This document shows positions 18,096 through 27,984 of a stretch of DNA of 28,638 nt, piece after piece. The notes below the pieces were generated by a model, which saw only the letters and a program-made list of their open reading frames with translations, did not search any database and was not told the DNA's origin. Made by a program: the position numbers and the translations under genes. Source of the stretch: Chara braunii (lineage: Eukaryota; Streptophyta; Charophyceae; Charales; Characeae); NCBI GenBank assembly GCA_003427395.1, contig BFEA01000010.1, forward strand, positions 742,659 to 771,296. The letters run 5' to 3'. Each line of letters opens with the position of its first letter. Positions within the stretch are counted from its first letter, which is position 1.

Positions 18096-19013
18096 CTACA
18101 AGCTGGAGATGAGAGCAAGCTTCTCATCCCAGTCCACCTGGTTGGCCTTGATGTAATGCCTCAACAAGTATTGTACTGCGCGGTTCAGTTGCTCGGCCTG
18201 ACCGTTGGCCTCTGGGTGATTCCCAGAAGTCATCTGCAACTGAGTTCCCTGCTCTGCAGCAGCGGCCTTCCACAACTCACTGGTAAACCGGACATCCCTG
18301 TCACTAATAATAGACTTCGGTAAACCAAAGTCCCTGACACAGTTCTCCTTGAGCATTCTGATCACATACTCCGTTCTTGATGTTTTCGACATTGCCACTA
18401 ACCTAGCATACTTGCTAAACCTATCCACGATGACAAAGATGTGTCTCATCCCACTCTTGCTGGTGACCAGAGTGTCCATGAAGTCCATGGGCAGACTCTC
18501 ACTTGGCCGTTCCGGAATCAGAAGGGGCTTCAGGAGCCCAAGAGGAGCCTGAGTACGGGGCTTGCCTCTTTGACATACCTGACAAGTCTCCACGTACAGC
18601 TGGGCATCTCGCAACATCGTGGGCCACCAGAACCGCTGCAGCAGATTAGCTGCGGTCTTCTTGTACCCAAAATGGCTGGTGGCATCGTGACACTCACCTA
18701 AAAATAAACTACGCAAAGACTCGCTATTGGGGACACACAATCGTTTATTCCCTGCCTTCTCAAGGAACAGCAAGCCATTGACCAATTCAAACTCGGCAGA
18801 GGTCTTCTTATCTTTCGCCGGGAGTCTGCGTATGATCTCAGACATAAAGTGGTCCTCGCGATAGGCTTCCACCAAAGACTGAGTAACAGTGTCCTCAAGC
18901 CCAAATTCAGTGATCAGCGCACCCGAGAAGTCTGGTCTGCGCGACAGGGCATCAGCAACCTTGTTGTACTTGCCCTTGATGTACTGGGGCTCGAAGTCAT
19001 GCTGCTCAATGAC
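18096..19013 (-). pseudogene. E3 integrase zinc finger and DDE core
   Basis: The 308-residue frame begins in the last part of RNase H (ADALSRR) and then gives the integrase N-terminal HHCC finger: CHDATSHFGYKKT, then YVETCQVCQRGK. The core follows: MDFMDTL with the first Asp, IISDRDVRF with the second, and NGQAEQLNRA with the Glu. Exactly 35 residues lie between the second Asp and the Glu, so DD35E is intact. The frame stops after WDEKLALISSL at a TAG where Tyr is expected. This is the best-preserved integrase core of the E2/E3 family here. It would insert the cDNA but lacks an in-frame C-terminus. The upstream boundary is a one-base deletion near 19014. Confidence 0.9.
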
Positions 19014-19141
19014 TCGATCCAACGCTTGAGAGCATCAGAGAGTATAGGCTGTGTTCTCATCCATCTCAGGGTCTGATGATCAGTCCTGAGGATGAAGAAC
19101 CTCCCAAAAAGGTCATGCCTCCAATGGGTCAGAGCCTTGTA

Positions 19142-19651
19142 CACCGCATAGAGTTGCTTCTCATAGGCGAACTTAGCCAACTTCTGAGAGGGCATCGTTT
19201 TGGACATGTACTCTAGTGGCCTCAACTTTTTCCCCTCCTGTTGTGCAAGTACGACGCCTATGCCATATTGGCTAGCATCCGTAGTTACTATAAATGGCTT
19301 ATCAGGATCAGGAAGTTTCAAGACTTTGTAATGCGTCAACGCATGCTTCAGATGTCTGAAAGCAGCCTCGCATCTCTCAGTCCACTCCCATGGGGTNACC
19401 GCATAGAGTTCCTTCTCATAGGCGGACTTAGCCAACTTCTGAGAGGGCATCTTTTTGGACATGTACTCTACTGGCCTCAACTTTTTCCCCTCCTGTTGTG
19501 CAAGTACGACGCCTATGCCATATTGGCTAGCATCCGTAGTTACTATAAATGGCTTATCAGGATCAGGAAGTTTCAAGACTTTGTAATGCGTCAACGCATG
19601 CTTCAGATGTCTGAAAGCAGCCTCGCATCTCTCAGTCCACTCCCATGGGGT
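19142..19651 (-). repeat. 255-bp near-perfect direct duplication across a single N
   Basis: 19142-19395 and 19398-19651 differ at only a few positions. A lone N at 19397 separates them. The pattern is that of two contig ends overlapping but not merged. Confidence 0.88.
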
Positions 19652-20026
19652 GTCAAGGCGGGTCAGATGAGTCAAAGGGGCGGCAACTATCCTATAGTTC
19701 TCCACGAAGTTGCGATAGTAGCCGGTCATCCCTAAGAATGATCTCATCTCAGTCACAGACTGAGGACGTGGCCAATCACGAATGCTGGCCACCTTTGCGT
19801 CATCGGGCTTCAACCCTTTCGCGGATATCTCATGACCCCAAGTACAAGACACGGGTGCGGCCAAATTGCACTTCTCACCGTTGATCTTGAACTTGTGCTG
19901 TCGCAGGAGATTGAGGACTTTGTCCAAATGTGCCACGTGCTCCTCGACAGTCTTACTAAAAATAAGTATGTCATCGAGGTACACGATGACAAACTTATCT
20001 AAGTAGTCTTGGAATATCCGATTCAT

Positions 20027-20031
20027 AGCGT
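20027..20031. repeat. Target-site duplication, left copy (AGCGT)
   Basis: These five bases of the E3 RT gene are repeated at 24106-24110, on the other side of the 4-kb insertion. The uninterrupted E2 copy has them once. Confidence 0.85.
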
Positions 20032-20559
20032 TGTGCGGGTAGGGGCTCCTACTGTTCACTGAAGCCAAGGGCCACGGCGCCTGTCACTCGCCGCGCCCGC
20101 TTCCGAGGTCCTAAGTGACCAGCAAGTTGTTGCAGAAGCGACGGGTATGATTGACCCCGCTGATAAACCAATCCTATTAGTGTTGTCTCGGTCCAGGAGT
20201 TTAAGGAAATAAATTACCTGAATTTAAATGCCTGTCAAAATTTGTAGATATAATCCAAGAACTCGAACTAACTTATAGCGCATCAGTTAGCACAGATAAT
20301 CCAAACCAGAAACACTGCAAAAAATTAAATTGTTTTCTCATGCATCCCAGGGTTGGTAACAGATCACGGTTGAGGAGTTCTTTCACGTAATTTCAAAGTG
20401 GGAATTGATATGCAGCGGATTTGTCGTTTTTCAAGCTCAAAAGCAGAAAACAAAGAACTGCAGAATTATGCCCTTACGAAACCCCAAGGACTGAGACCAG
20501 AACGCCGTGGGGCAGACTCTGCACTCAATTCAAAGACGGGCACTCATTTCAGCGATGCC

Positions 20560-20770
20560 CTCCTCTCTCTTTCCTCTCTCTCTACCCAGCATCCCTTTCT
20601 TTCCTTGTCTTCGTCGTTCTCCCTCTCTCTCCCCCTGCTCTCTCGCTCACAACTCTTTCTCTCGCTGGTCCACTCTCTTTCTCTCTTTCGGTCTGCCTCA
20701 CTGCTCCTCACATCCTTCCCCCCAAGCCCAAATCGCTCTCCCTTTCCTCTTTCCTCTCAATTCGCTCGTT
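20560..20770 (+). repeat. CT-rich low-complexity block
   Basis: Dense TCTC and CCTCTC runs on the plus strand. They create three overlapping Ser/Leu-rich open frames that I do not regard as genes. Confidence 0.8.
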
Positions 20771-21333
20771 CTACAGAGCCCTTCAATCAGCCCTCCTTAA
20801 TACTTCCCGCATACACTCAGACACGTTTCAGTCCGACGACTTTTCCAATATAATCAAAGGGAACGGTGAAAATCGAATCAGTAATAAATCGATGTTGATT
20901 CTGGAGTAGCTTTGCCTTCGATAACTGTGAATACCCGTCTGCATAGAGGCTCAAATTCCAGTCCCCGCCAGACAACTGCCCGCAATTGGGGTTCAGATAA
21001 GGAAAAATAATGATTGCGATAATAACAATAATAATAGTAGTATATCAGAACGCTCTGACCCTCTCACACAAGCCCTGCGAGTCACGGTCTTGAGCCCGGT
21101 TGGAGTTTCCTAACTTTTGCTTTAGTCCAAGTTACTCTCTTTCCTCTTTCCCGATTGGGTTGATGGAGCAGTTCCCGGTAGCGATGGATTCGCTGGACAG
21201 ATCATCACTCGATTTTGACCTCACTCAGATACGACCTGTCCCCGCTGTCAACGAGATCTACAGGTCGGAACTTGGTCGACTGATTACTCGAAAGATTTGT
21301 TCCTCCTGGCAGCGAGAACGCCAGATTGCCTGG

Positions 21334-21665
21334 CAGTCGATTGCAGCCTTACTTCGAAAAGAGCAATTCCCGCTGACAGCGAGATCAACTGACTGACCAC
21401 TTGAAAATAATAGTTCCCGCCGACAGCGATTTCACCCGGTTGACTGTCTGAGGATTGAAATGTCACTTTGAAGGGATCTGTTCTCACTGACAGCGAGGTC
21501 AACAAATTGGGACTTGACTGACTGACCGCTCGAAAAGAATATTCGTCGCTGACTGTGAGATCATCCGATTGACTGTGAGAGGATTGCAACGCCACTTTGC
21601 AGAGATCTGTTTTCACTGACAGCGAGATCAACAGTTTGGAACTTGACTGACTGACCACTTGAAAA
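21334..21665. repeat. 129-bp tandem repeat, two clear and one partial copy
   Basis: TCACTTTGAAGGGATCTGTT at 21463 recurs as CCACTTTGCAGAGATCTGTT at 21592. In between come GACAGCGAG(A/G)TCAAC, GACTTGACTGACTGACC and CTCGAAAA, each repeated. A partial earlier copy is seen near 21375-21460. Tandem repeats of this size are common in LTR U3 regions. Confidence 0.75.
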
Positions 21666-22299
21666 TAAAACGAAGTTCCCGTCCTCCGAGGTCCGCCACT
21701 CAATGGCCAGATCAGCTGAAAGGAGCAACTCCCGTTAGTGGCGGGATCACGGGGCAAGTTCCCACGACGGTGGCAAGAGATGCTCTCGCTAACAACGGGA
21801 TGTCTATCCCAGTAGATCTCTGAAGTGTCCCGCCCGTGTTAGCAAGAGGGGGCTTTCTAGAAGATACGTGACCACCAAGAACCGCGCGCGTCACTCACTT
21901 TCGTCATCAGAGTATACCTAGCGCCCGATCTACTCGAAAGACTCCGCCCTCGCTACCAGTAGACAACACACCATCTCTCCTCCTGACTACTCCCAAGGCG
22001 CGCATGTCACGTATTGATTTCATTGCCCTACCATCGCCCGTCACAAATTCCCTGGTTTAGGTTTCTGCGTTTGCTACTTCACGCAGACTCTGAGTTAACC
22101 CGGCACGCGTGTTCATCCACACGGTCTGTATCACCACCTTGACTTCCCTACAACATAGACGTTAGACTGATTATGTCCTTGCTCGCCGTGCACATCCATC
22201 GCACTCCGATCGACGCGTCCCCAAATAGTCTTCAGGGCGCCAAGTACGTTTTTCTGCGATCAGCCATGCGCCAGGCAGCCTCCGGGAGTGTAGTCGATT

Positions 22300-22437
22300 G
22301 CTGGGCACGCCTAGCTCGCTGAACGAGGTCCCTTCCTTAATCCGCCACCAAACAGGTCTTTCCGCGTGTTTGCGAGAGCGAGCGAGAATCGGCTGGGTAC
22401 GCCTGGCTCACAGAACGAGCTCCCTTCCCTAGTGAGC
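22300..22437. repeat. Short direct repeat, 92-base offset
   Basis: GCTGGGCACGCCTAGCTCGC at 22300 is repeated as GCTGGGTACGCCTGGCTCAC at 22392. Both are followed by a GAACGAG(G/C)TCCCTTCC stretch. Confidence 0.75.
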
Positions 22438-22799
22438 CAGTTCCAGCCACCCCCGCGCGTGTCAGTTCCTCCAAGTCAACAAGTGGGGATGTGTACACCT
22501 TGCGCCCCGATCCATCATACTCCCCGAATCTCCCCTCCGCTGCTGTTTTCCGGGTGAGACGAAACGTGCTGCATTGTGGGCGGCGTACACCAGGCACATT
22601 CCCCCTCGTGCCTACCCCGCATCCCCCTTCTCTTCTTTAACCATCCGTCTGTCTCGACTTTATTCCAACGGCACCAAAGGCCGAAGGTCACACCAACAGA
22701 AACTTCTGCAGAGACGGTGGCCCCAAGGAAGTGCCAGCGTACCAGGGCCGGTACCAGGGCTGTAGAACCCTCGTAAATGCAACAGTCCCGACCGCCGAA

Positions 22800-23165
22800 C
22801 CACCAGTGTCACCAGAACAGATTCGGTACCAGAAATTCATACAACAGGCCCCACTGCTCCATCATGAATCCGTATCACTGTGCCGCACCATTGGATAAAT
22901 CCCTGTGGACTGACAAGTGACGTCGTGCCTGTACTGAACCCCAACCTGAAATAATTATCCAGGGTCATCGTAACTTGTACCATGCCAATGCTGGACCAAT
23001 ACCGAACCGAAAATATGTCGAGCACTGTAGAATGCAGCAATCCCGTAGTAGTACCGAATCTGTAAGATGTCGAACCAGTCCATGATGAATACCGTAGAAC
23101 GTAGCCATACTGAGGGTAACACCGAATCTATCCCAAACCAGATTATCGGCCCCGAACCGAACCAG
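22800..23165. repeat. Degenerate tandem repeat, about 66-68 bp
   Basis: ACCGAAYC-type starts followed by ATGTCGA and GTAGAA-like stretches recur near 22991, 23056 and 23122. Copies are strongly diverged. Confidence 0.45.
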
Positions 23166-23339
23166 CTGCCGCACAAAGTACAATAAAGCCACACGGCCCA
23201 TCTCAAGATACTATCAGCAGCAAGACCGCGCTGACCATCCGTCCCCGCACTCCCTCATAGCATACAGGTCGCGGCGATACTTAGCAATCAGGTAAGTCAA
23301 GTAAGTCGAGCAGGTAATCTCAATTACCGGGATATGGGG

Positions 23340-23780
23340 AAAATCGTTAAAATTAGGGAAAATAAACAATCCGGGATTAAAACCCATCGCGAATAAGTCA
23401 AATAAAGTTTAATCAAATATTAGATAATCATCCGTTCTCTTCCCTTTTATCCTTTTTAATTATTTTCCTTATTCCTTAATCCTATTATCAAAAATAATGA
23501 AAATAAAAGAATTTTCCCAAAAATGGATCCCGGCAGAATTCAATTAAATATCAAAAATTCCTTGTTTTCTTTTCCTTTTTTTTGGTTTTTTCCTCTTTTT
23601 CCTATTTTTAATTCTATCACCGAAAACTCTAAATATTGAGGGCGGTTCCATTAAAAATTAAGTATCAAGGAAACTTTATAAATTAAAGAGTATCCGTTTT
23701 TCTCTTCTCTTCTTTTGTTTTTAGTTCTTTTCATTTTTAAATTTTAATATTAAAATTAATGAAATGTGAGGCTCCATTCT
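23340..23780. other. AT-rich non-coding block in the insertion
   Basis: Runs of TTTTCC and AAAATTA with no reading frame. The composition differs sharply from the GC-rich DNA on both sides. Confidence 0.6.
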
Positions 23781-24105
23781 CGCGTCAGTTGGACAGCGAA
23801 AAAGGGCCTCGCCAATCCTATTCTCAAATTATCGTCCCTCAGCCAGTCGTTTCGGGAACAGGCTTGGAGCGGGCGGAAAAGAGGTAGACAATAAGGTTGT
23901 CGTCAGGGTGGCGGAAGAGGTAGTCTCTCTCGCCGATTTGAGTGCTAGTCTTGATAGTCGGCGCACCGAAAATTAGGGATGGTCTGGTTACCCCTAATTT
24001 CCCCCAACCGGTCGGACAAAAGTCCCAGCCGATTCTTTCTCATATAACTTTTCTAAGGGTCAATCTTCCGGTATTAGGGCGACCGACTGGCCTTCGGTAC
24101 CCGAC

Positions 24106-24110
24106 AGCGT
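24106..24110. repeat. Target-site duplication, right copy (AGCGT)
   Basis: Pairs with 20027-20031. E3 RT resumes from here on the minus strand. Confidence 0.85.
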
Positions 24111-24498
24111 GCCGAAAGGTCCCAGGAGCATTGCAAAGGCCAAAAGGCATCACCACAAACTCGTACAGACTGTACCTAGTCTGGAAAGCGGTTTTGTGCT
24201 GATCCTCGGACCGGATTGCAATCCGATGGTACCCGGACTTCAGATCTATCTTACTGAAGTACCGACACCCTTGCACTCTATCTAACAAATCATCGATGCG
24301 CAGTAGGGGCTCTCTATTCTTTACAGTGATGGCATTGAGGCCCCTATAGTCAATGCACATCCTAAGTGTACCCTCCTTCTTAGGTACGAATCCAACCCTT
24401 CTCTACGAGTTCCTTGAGTTGCCAGTGAAGCTCATCGAGCTCGCCTCAAGACATCCGATAGACCCTACCCTTTGGGATACTAGACCTTGGGATAATCT
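24106..24498 (-). pseudogene. E3 RT N-terminal half
   Basis: Minus-strand reading gives the RT lead-in, then [40 protein letters not shown] with motif A Asp, KTAFQTRY and [12 protein letters not shown] up to the insertion. Compared with E2, 38 bases are missing near 24390, removing the SPYGSPV part of the fingers and shifting frame. The last open codons (GYRRPVG onward) are inserted DNA, not RT. This piece and the one ending at 20031 are halves of one RT gene. Confidence 0.86.
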
Positions 24499-25293
24499 CT
24501 ATCGCGTGGATGACCTCCCTCTCGACAACCCTGTTGGCTCTTCAAATAGAGCAGGGTACTTGGCAACTACTCCCTCTATCTCCTGCGGCATTTTCACCGG
24601 CTCGCCTGCAGCAGAGACATAAACTAAGTACATACCCTCCTCCTGATTTTGCTTATAATAGTTATAGAACGCGGCCGCACACATGCATCCATGAGACTCG
24701 ATCAGACTACTAGCTTTGAACTTGTGCAATCTGGCGGTCCCTCCACCTGGCAAAGTGTGTTTGGCCACTTTTCGGTCCCAGTCAAACTGGGGCTGTGCCA
24801 CAGAGAGGTAGTACATACCTAACAACATGCCCATGGGGAGTTCATCGCTCATTAGGAACGAGACACGATGTCTCAAGTCCCCTCCCGCGTACGGGAAACA
24901 ACACTCAACGTCCTGGAGGTAGTCATTGACTACCATGCGCTGTATGTTGGCACAGGTCGACTCCACAGGTCGACTAAGGCGTTGCGCTCGCCCCTGTAAA
25001 CTCGGCCTTTCAACGCACGCGCGACTAATAAAGCTCCAACAAGTGTCATAATAGGCCCCGGCCTTGCGGCCGCCAATGAAAACCTTGCTGACGAACATCT
25101 CACCCTTAGGGGCTTTGACTAGGGCCGTCCAAGAAGCTAGCGGGTCTGATCTAGACCACTCCACCTCTAGCTCCTCTAAGGACTCGAACACATTCATCGA
25201 ACAGAGGCTCGACGAGTCTGAATGTGTTTGCGGGACGACACTGGAGTCAGTAGCTTGGGCCATCTCTCGAGATGGTGAGGGTGTTTCCACCAC
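24499..25293 (-). pseudogene. E3 protease and protease-RT linker
   Basis: The 264-residue frame starts VETPSPSREMAQATDSS and runs through [20 protein letters not shown] to the protease motif. That motif reads AYYDTC and then lacks the next residues (SIRN in E2), resuming at FISRAC, so the active-site loop is damaged. [15 protein letters not shown] and FDWDRKVAKHTLP follow, then [14 protein letters not shown] and KYPALFEEP. As in E2, Cys stands where Gly is expected. The shared DTC suggests that the common ancestor of E2 and E3 already had it, unlike E1 (DIG). Confidence 0.83.
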
Positions 25294-25540
25294 CTCGACC
25301 CTAGCAGGAACAACTACTATTCCTACTGGCTCGACGTGTTTCCCGGAGCACTGCCAGAAGTACTGGCAACATTGCTACCAACGGGGTGAGAGGATCCCAA
25401 CACCTGCCCCATCGTAGGCGGGATCTTGTCGGTTACCTTTTTATTGCGGCACTTCCTTCTTATTGCGGCACTTCTACTGACTATGGTCGTATTAACCAAC
25501 AACGAATACAAGCCTGCCGTGAGTACCGGTCTCTCCACAC
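25294..25540 (-). pseudogene. E3 Gag C-terminal tail with broken zinc knuckle
   Basis: The knuckle begins CIRC in the long gag frame and then goes out of frame through a small insertion at about 25495. The His and last Cys (KCRNKKVTDK) lie in another frame. A direct duplication of about 19 bases (two copies of TTATTGCGGCACTTC) sits at 25442-25478 inside the knuckle. The tail to protease is Ser/Gly/Pro rich. This is the stretch that E2 has lost. Confidence 0.7.
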
Positions 25541-26328
25541 GTCCTCAGTGAGACCCGCTTTCTCCCATGGAGGAGCGTTGGGGTCAACTTGACTCCTTGA
25601 CCGGGAGCCTCGCAGGCGTCTACCGGTCGCCTTACCTTTCTGAGCAACGACAGCGACTACTCCACCCTCTGAAGCTTCTGCGCTGCCTGCCTCTGAACCT
25701 ACTCCTTCCTGGAAGTGTTCATCTAACTCGATGGTTGAACCATCGTTGTCGACAAACATAATGCGGCCCTTCGCCTTCCAGTTAGGAGGCAGCGTCTTCT
25801 TCCTCCCATCCGTAGTGGGTGCCTGTCCATGCCCTATCTTAGCGTCAAGGTCTAGGGCCATCTTGCTGAACGAAGGGAAGTTGTGCATATTGATGTTGGC
25901 CTGACTTGCCAACTGGTTCCTGAGAGGCTGAGAAAAGCATCTCAAGTACGAGGTAAGCAGATTATGGGGGTCATAGCGCACTCCAGGGACACAGATCAGA
26001 CGCTCCACAGCGTCGGTGGCTTCCCTAACTGACTTAAACTGCCTTGTGTGTAGTGTCAGGATCGCGTCAGTGGCCCTTTGGGCCTCCTGAGGATCGTGCC
26101 ACCTTTCCTCCACCATCTTCAGGAAGTCCAACTTCTGGGTGACCGCCCAAGCGCGGAAGTCATGACCATACCTCTGGAGCTGCACTAAACCACCCAACGA
26201 TCTTGCTGCACTACCTTCTAGGTAGGAAGCAGCCACAAGCACTGCTTCGTGCGGCAAGGTAAGCTTACACCTGACATAGACTGGCACTGATCTCAACCAT
26301 GTGTCGAGGTCTTCGCCTCTCTTGTCCG
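25481..26328 (-). pseudogene. E3 Gag capsid and linker
   Basis: The capsid reads DKRGEDLDTWLRSVPVYVRC, then LVAASYLEGSAARSL, EERWHDPQEAQRATDAILTL, VERLICVPGVRYDPHNLLTS and FPSFSKMALDLDAKIG. A linker with an acidic patch (DGSTIELDEHFQEG) follows, then a basic stretch before the knuckle. It is the most complete capsid in the window and is open throughout. The open frame continues upstream into E4 integrase without a stop, so the frame as found is a chimera of 355 codons. The E3 gag N-terminus (coiled coil) is gone. Confidence 0.87.
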
Positions 26329-26697
26329 CTAACCATCTCTTGTCGAGTTTCCTAGACCACTGCTTCTCCATGGACGAGTCATACAATAATACAATATCCC
26401 CAACTGCCAAGGGTGCCTTTCGCACGCGTGCCAACTGGTCCCAACGAGCCATGTCATCCATACGACCTTTCCACTTGATTGGACGCCTCCTGAATCCTTT
26501 CTTCAATTGCCCCCACCTGTCATGACCGTATATCGAGCAGCTCCTCAAACGACAAATTGGTTTTTAGGGCCTGGCGTCTCCAGGTTTTTTAGGAAGCTCT
26601 CAATTGGGAAGGTAGCGTGCCGCCCATACCATAGCGTGGCTGGTGCGTAGTTGGTGGTTCTTTTCACCATAATATTCTCAACAAAAAATGTCGCTCA
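26329..26697 (-). pseudogene. E4 integrase C-terminal part
   Basis: TTNYAPATLWYGRHATFPIE follows the core after two stops and some frame noise. MDDMARWDQLARVRKAPLAV and GDIVLLYDSSMEKQWSRKLD then give the SH3-like integrase C-terminal domain (GD-x-VLLYDS, KLDKRW). The next expected residues (GPY) are replaced by E3 gag (A-D-K-R-G-E-D). The open frame begins at 26548. Earlier residues are frameshifted. Confidence 0.82.
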
Positions 26698-27180
26698 TTA
26701 GTATCTTGGCCACTGATTAGGCCTACCTTCAGTCCACTTAGCTAGGAGGTTCGTGATGGTACTATGTCCTCTCTCGACTGGAGGATTTGCTTGAGGGTGT
26801 GCTGTTGTGGTATAATTAGCTACCATGTCGTATCCTGACAACAACTCCTGCACCTCTGAACAGGTAAACTCTGACCCTTTGTCCATCACGAACTTCTTGA
26901 CGAAGGGATAGCGTAGGTAGTATTCTTCAATGCAGCTCACCAAAACCGAGTCGGTCTTTGTACGAATGGCACGACTATCTACAAAGCCAGTAAGGTTATC
27001 CCGTGCATCAAAGATGTAATTGTAGCCATGATCTCCAATCGGCATGAAAAGCAGGTCGAGATGTACTACGACACCTACTTCCCTTTCTAGCCTTGGATGC
27101 AGTGGCTCTCCTGGCCTATGAGGCGACCTTTCTTGGCACGGTACACAAGATGGACAAAACTTGATGACCATCTCCATCAT
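26698..27180 (-). pseudogene. E4 integrase catalytic core
   Basis: The 160-residue frame starts near the zinc-finger cysteines (FCPSCVPCQE). It then has VVVHLDLLFMP with the first Asp, FVMDKGSEFT with the second and PPVERGHSTI with the Glu. Exactly 35 residues lie between the second Asp and the Glu. DARDNLTGFVDSR marks the strand after the first Asp. All catalytic residues are present although the gene is broken on both sides. A stop follows WPRY. Confidence 0.87.
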
Positions 27181-27310
27181 TCCATCCCAATAATATAGCT
27201 CGCTTATATCTTGGCATATGTGGCATTGATTCCTTGATGCCCTCCTGCAATGCCATTATGAAGCGCTACTATAATGTCAACCTGGTGATTCCATCCGCAC
27301 ATAACTCACT
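27181..27310 (-). pseudogene. E4 integrase HHCC zinc finger
   Basis: DIIVALHNGIAGGHQGINAT gives the two histidines. The cysteines follow in CPSC across a frameshift near 27210. A TGA interrupts the stretch near 27300. This links the pre-integrase frame to the core. Confidence 0.75.
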
Positions 27311-27723
27311 TGGGATTCCCCACTCGTCTCTTTACAAAGAGATGGCCATCTCTCACCAGGTAGAGATGCTTCATTTTTTGTGCCTTCTCACTCGCATCCC
27401 GATCCCTTATCTCACATGATAGAAGAAGTCCAAGCTCAAGGTACATTCCATCATTCTCCTCTGCACGAAACACTTTTTTAATTTCTCCTTCTTCGAACTT
27501 GTCGTCCTGACTTCCTGGTACAAAGTCCTCGCCCTCAATCAAATTCAACGAGCCTTTTTGGTCAAAGTTCCCTTGCAAACGCGTATTAGTGAGGAGGTAC
27601 ATTCCTCCCATCAGCTCCTCGTGTCTTTCTACCTGATTAGGACGTTCTTCTATTGTCCTTACCTCATCTACCAGACTATGAGTGCCTGCCAGCGCCAATT
27701 CCATCATCCATTGAACATCCGTT
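27306..27723 (-). pseudogene. E4 pre-integrase region
   Basis: The 133-residue open part reads continuously from TTDVQWMMELALAGTHSLVD, with an acidic middle (EGEDFVPGSQDDKFEEGEIK) and ends HLYLVRDGHLFVKRRVGNPK. The last part is the usual L-x-x-x-x-D-G-x-L-F-x-x lead-in to Ty3 integrases. The earlier part I do not recognise. It may be the RNase H-integrase spacer typical of this lineage. The match breaks at 27723. Confidence 0.6.
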
Positions 27724-27725
27724 GT

Positions 27726-27743
27726 CGGGACCGGTGGGTCCCG
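27726..27743. repeat. 7-bp hairpin at the E4 breakpoint
   Basis: CGGGACC, loop GGTG, GGTCCCG. Perfect pairing. Confidence 0.75.
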
Positions 27744-27984
27744 AATAACTTCCCATCACTTAAGAGTTTGTACATAGCCAATTTGTGCACGGCAGAGAAA
27801 TCGGGAATAAGGAGGAACGGGAAGAGAAAGAGCAAACGATTAGGTTGTCGAGAGCAACAGTCCCGGGTCGGGAACCGCAGAAAAGAGCTAGCGGTGGCAG
27901 GAAAACGAGCGCAGAGGCTCGGCCGTGGAAGGGTGCAGCCTGAGGACAGACGGGGCACTGGAGTTCGATACAACAGAGGTCGAG

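Larger units (their letters stand above)
19014..20031 (-). pseudogene. E3 RT C-terminal half and RNase H, with an internal duplication
   Basis: From the insertion edge the reading is AMNRIFQDYLDKF, then the catalytic box YLDD, RSFLGMTGYYRNF, TTDASQYGIGVVLAQQ and KQLYAVYKALTHWRHDL, RTDHQTLRW. RT palm, thumb and RNase H are thus present. The segment from TPWEWTERCEAAF to YEKELYA occurs twice in a row around an N at 19397. One copy is almost certainly an assembly duplicate, so the true frame is shorter. The first residues of the long open frame (before AMN) come from the inserted DNA, not from RT. Confidence 0.86.
20032..24105. mobile_element. 4.07-kb non-coding insertion in E3 RT, LTR-like ends
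   Basis: The inserted DNA starts TGTGCGGGTA and ends TACCCGAC(A). These ends are imperfect inverted repeats of each other, with the TG...CA form if the shared A is counted in the element and the duplication is four bases. It is flanked by AGCGT on both sides and interrupts one RT codon series that is continuous in E2. I see no gag or pol wording. Content includes a CT-rich block (20560-20770), a 129-bp tandem repeat, a degenerate repeat (22800-23165) and an AT-rich block (23340-23780). The best guess is a very long solo LTR or a non-autonomous LTR-like element. Orientation is unknown. Confidence 0.8.
16439..26328 (-). mobile_element. E3: Ty3/gypsy retrotransposon, 3' LTR to gag, split by a 4-kb insertion
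   Basis: Read on the minus strand, gag capsid (from 26328), knuckle, protease and RT N-terminal half run to 24106. RT resumes at 20031 and continues through RNase H, integrase, chromodomain-like tail and polypurine tract into the 3' LTR. The two RT halves join exactly at the five bases AGCGT that flank the insertion. E3 therefore covers all that E2 lost at its 3' end. It lacks the gag N-terminus, leader and 5' LTR, replaced at 26329 by E4 integrase. Multiple stops and frameshifts make it a fossil. Confidence 0.88.
26329..27723 (-). mobile_element. E4: integrase region of a second Ty3/gypsy lineage
   Basis: Minus-strand order: pre-integrase region, HHCC finger, DD35E core and integrase C-terminal domain. 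The wording differs from E1-E3 integrases. It is truncated on both sides: at 27723 by DNA beginning TGTCGGGACC, and at 26329 by E3 gag. No LTR, RT or gag of its own is visible. Confidence 0.8.

Noticed and set aside
20398-20909. Three overlapping Ser/Leu-rich frames
   Set aside because: They come from the CT-rich low-complexity block inside the 4-kb insertion. Codons follow the repeat, not a protein.
25294-25800. Plus-strand short frames in the E3 gag region
   Set aside because: They are antisense shadows of gag coding.
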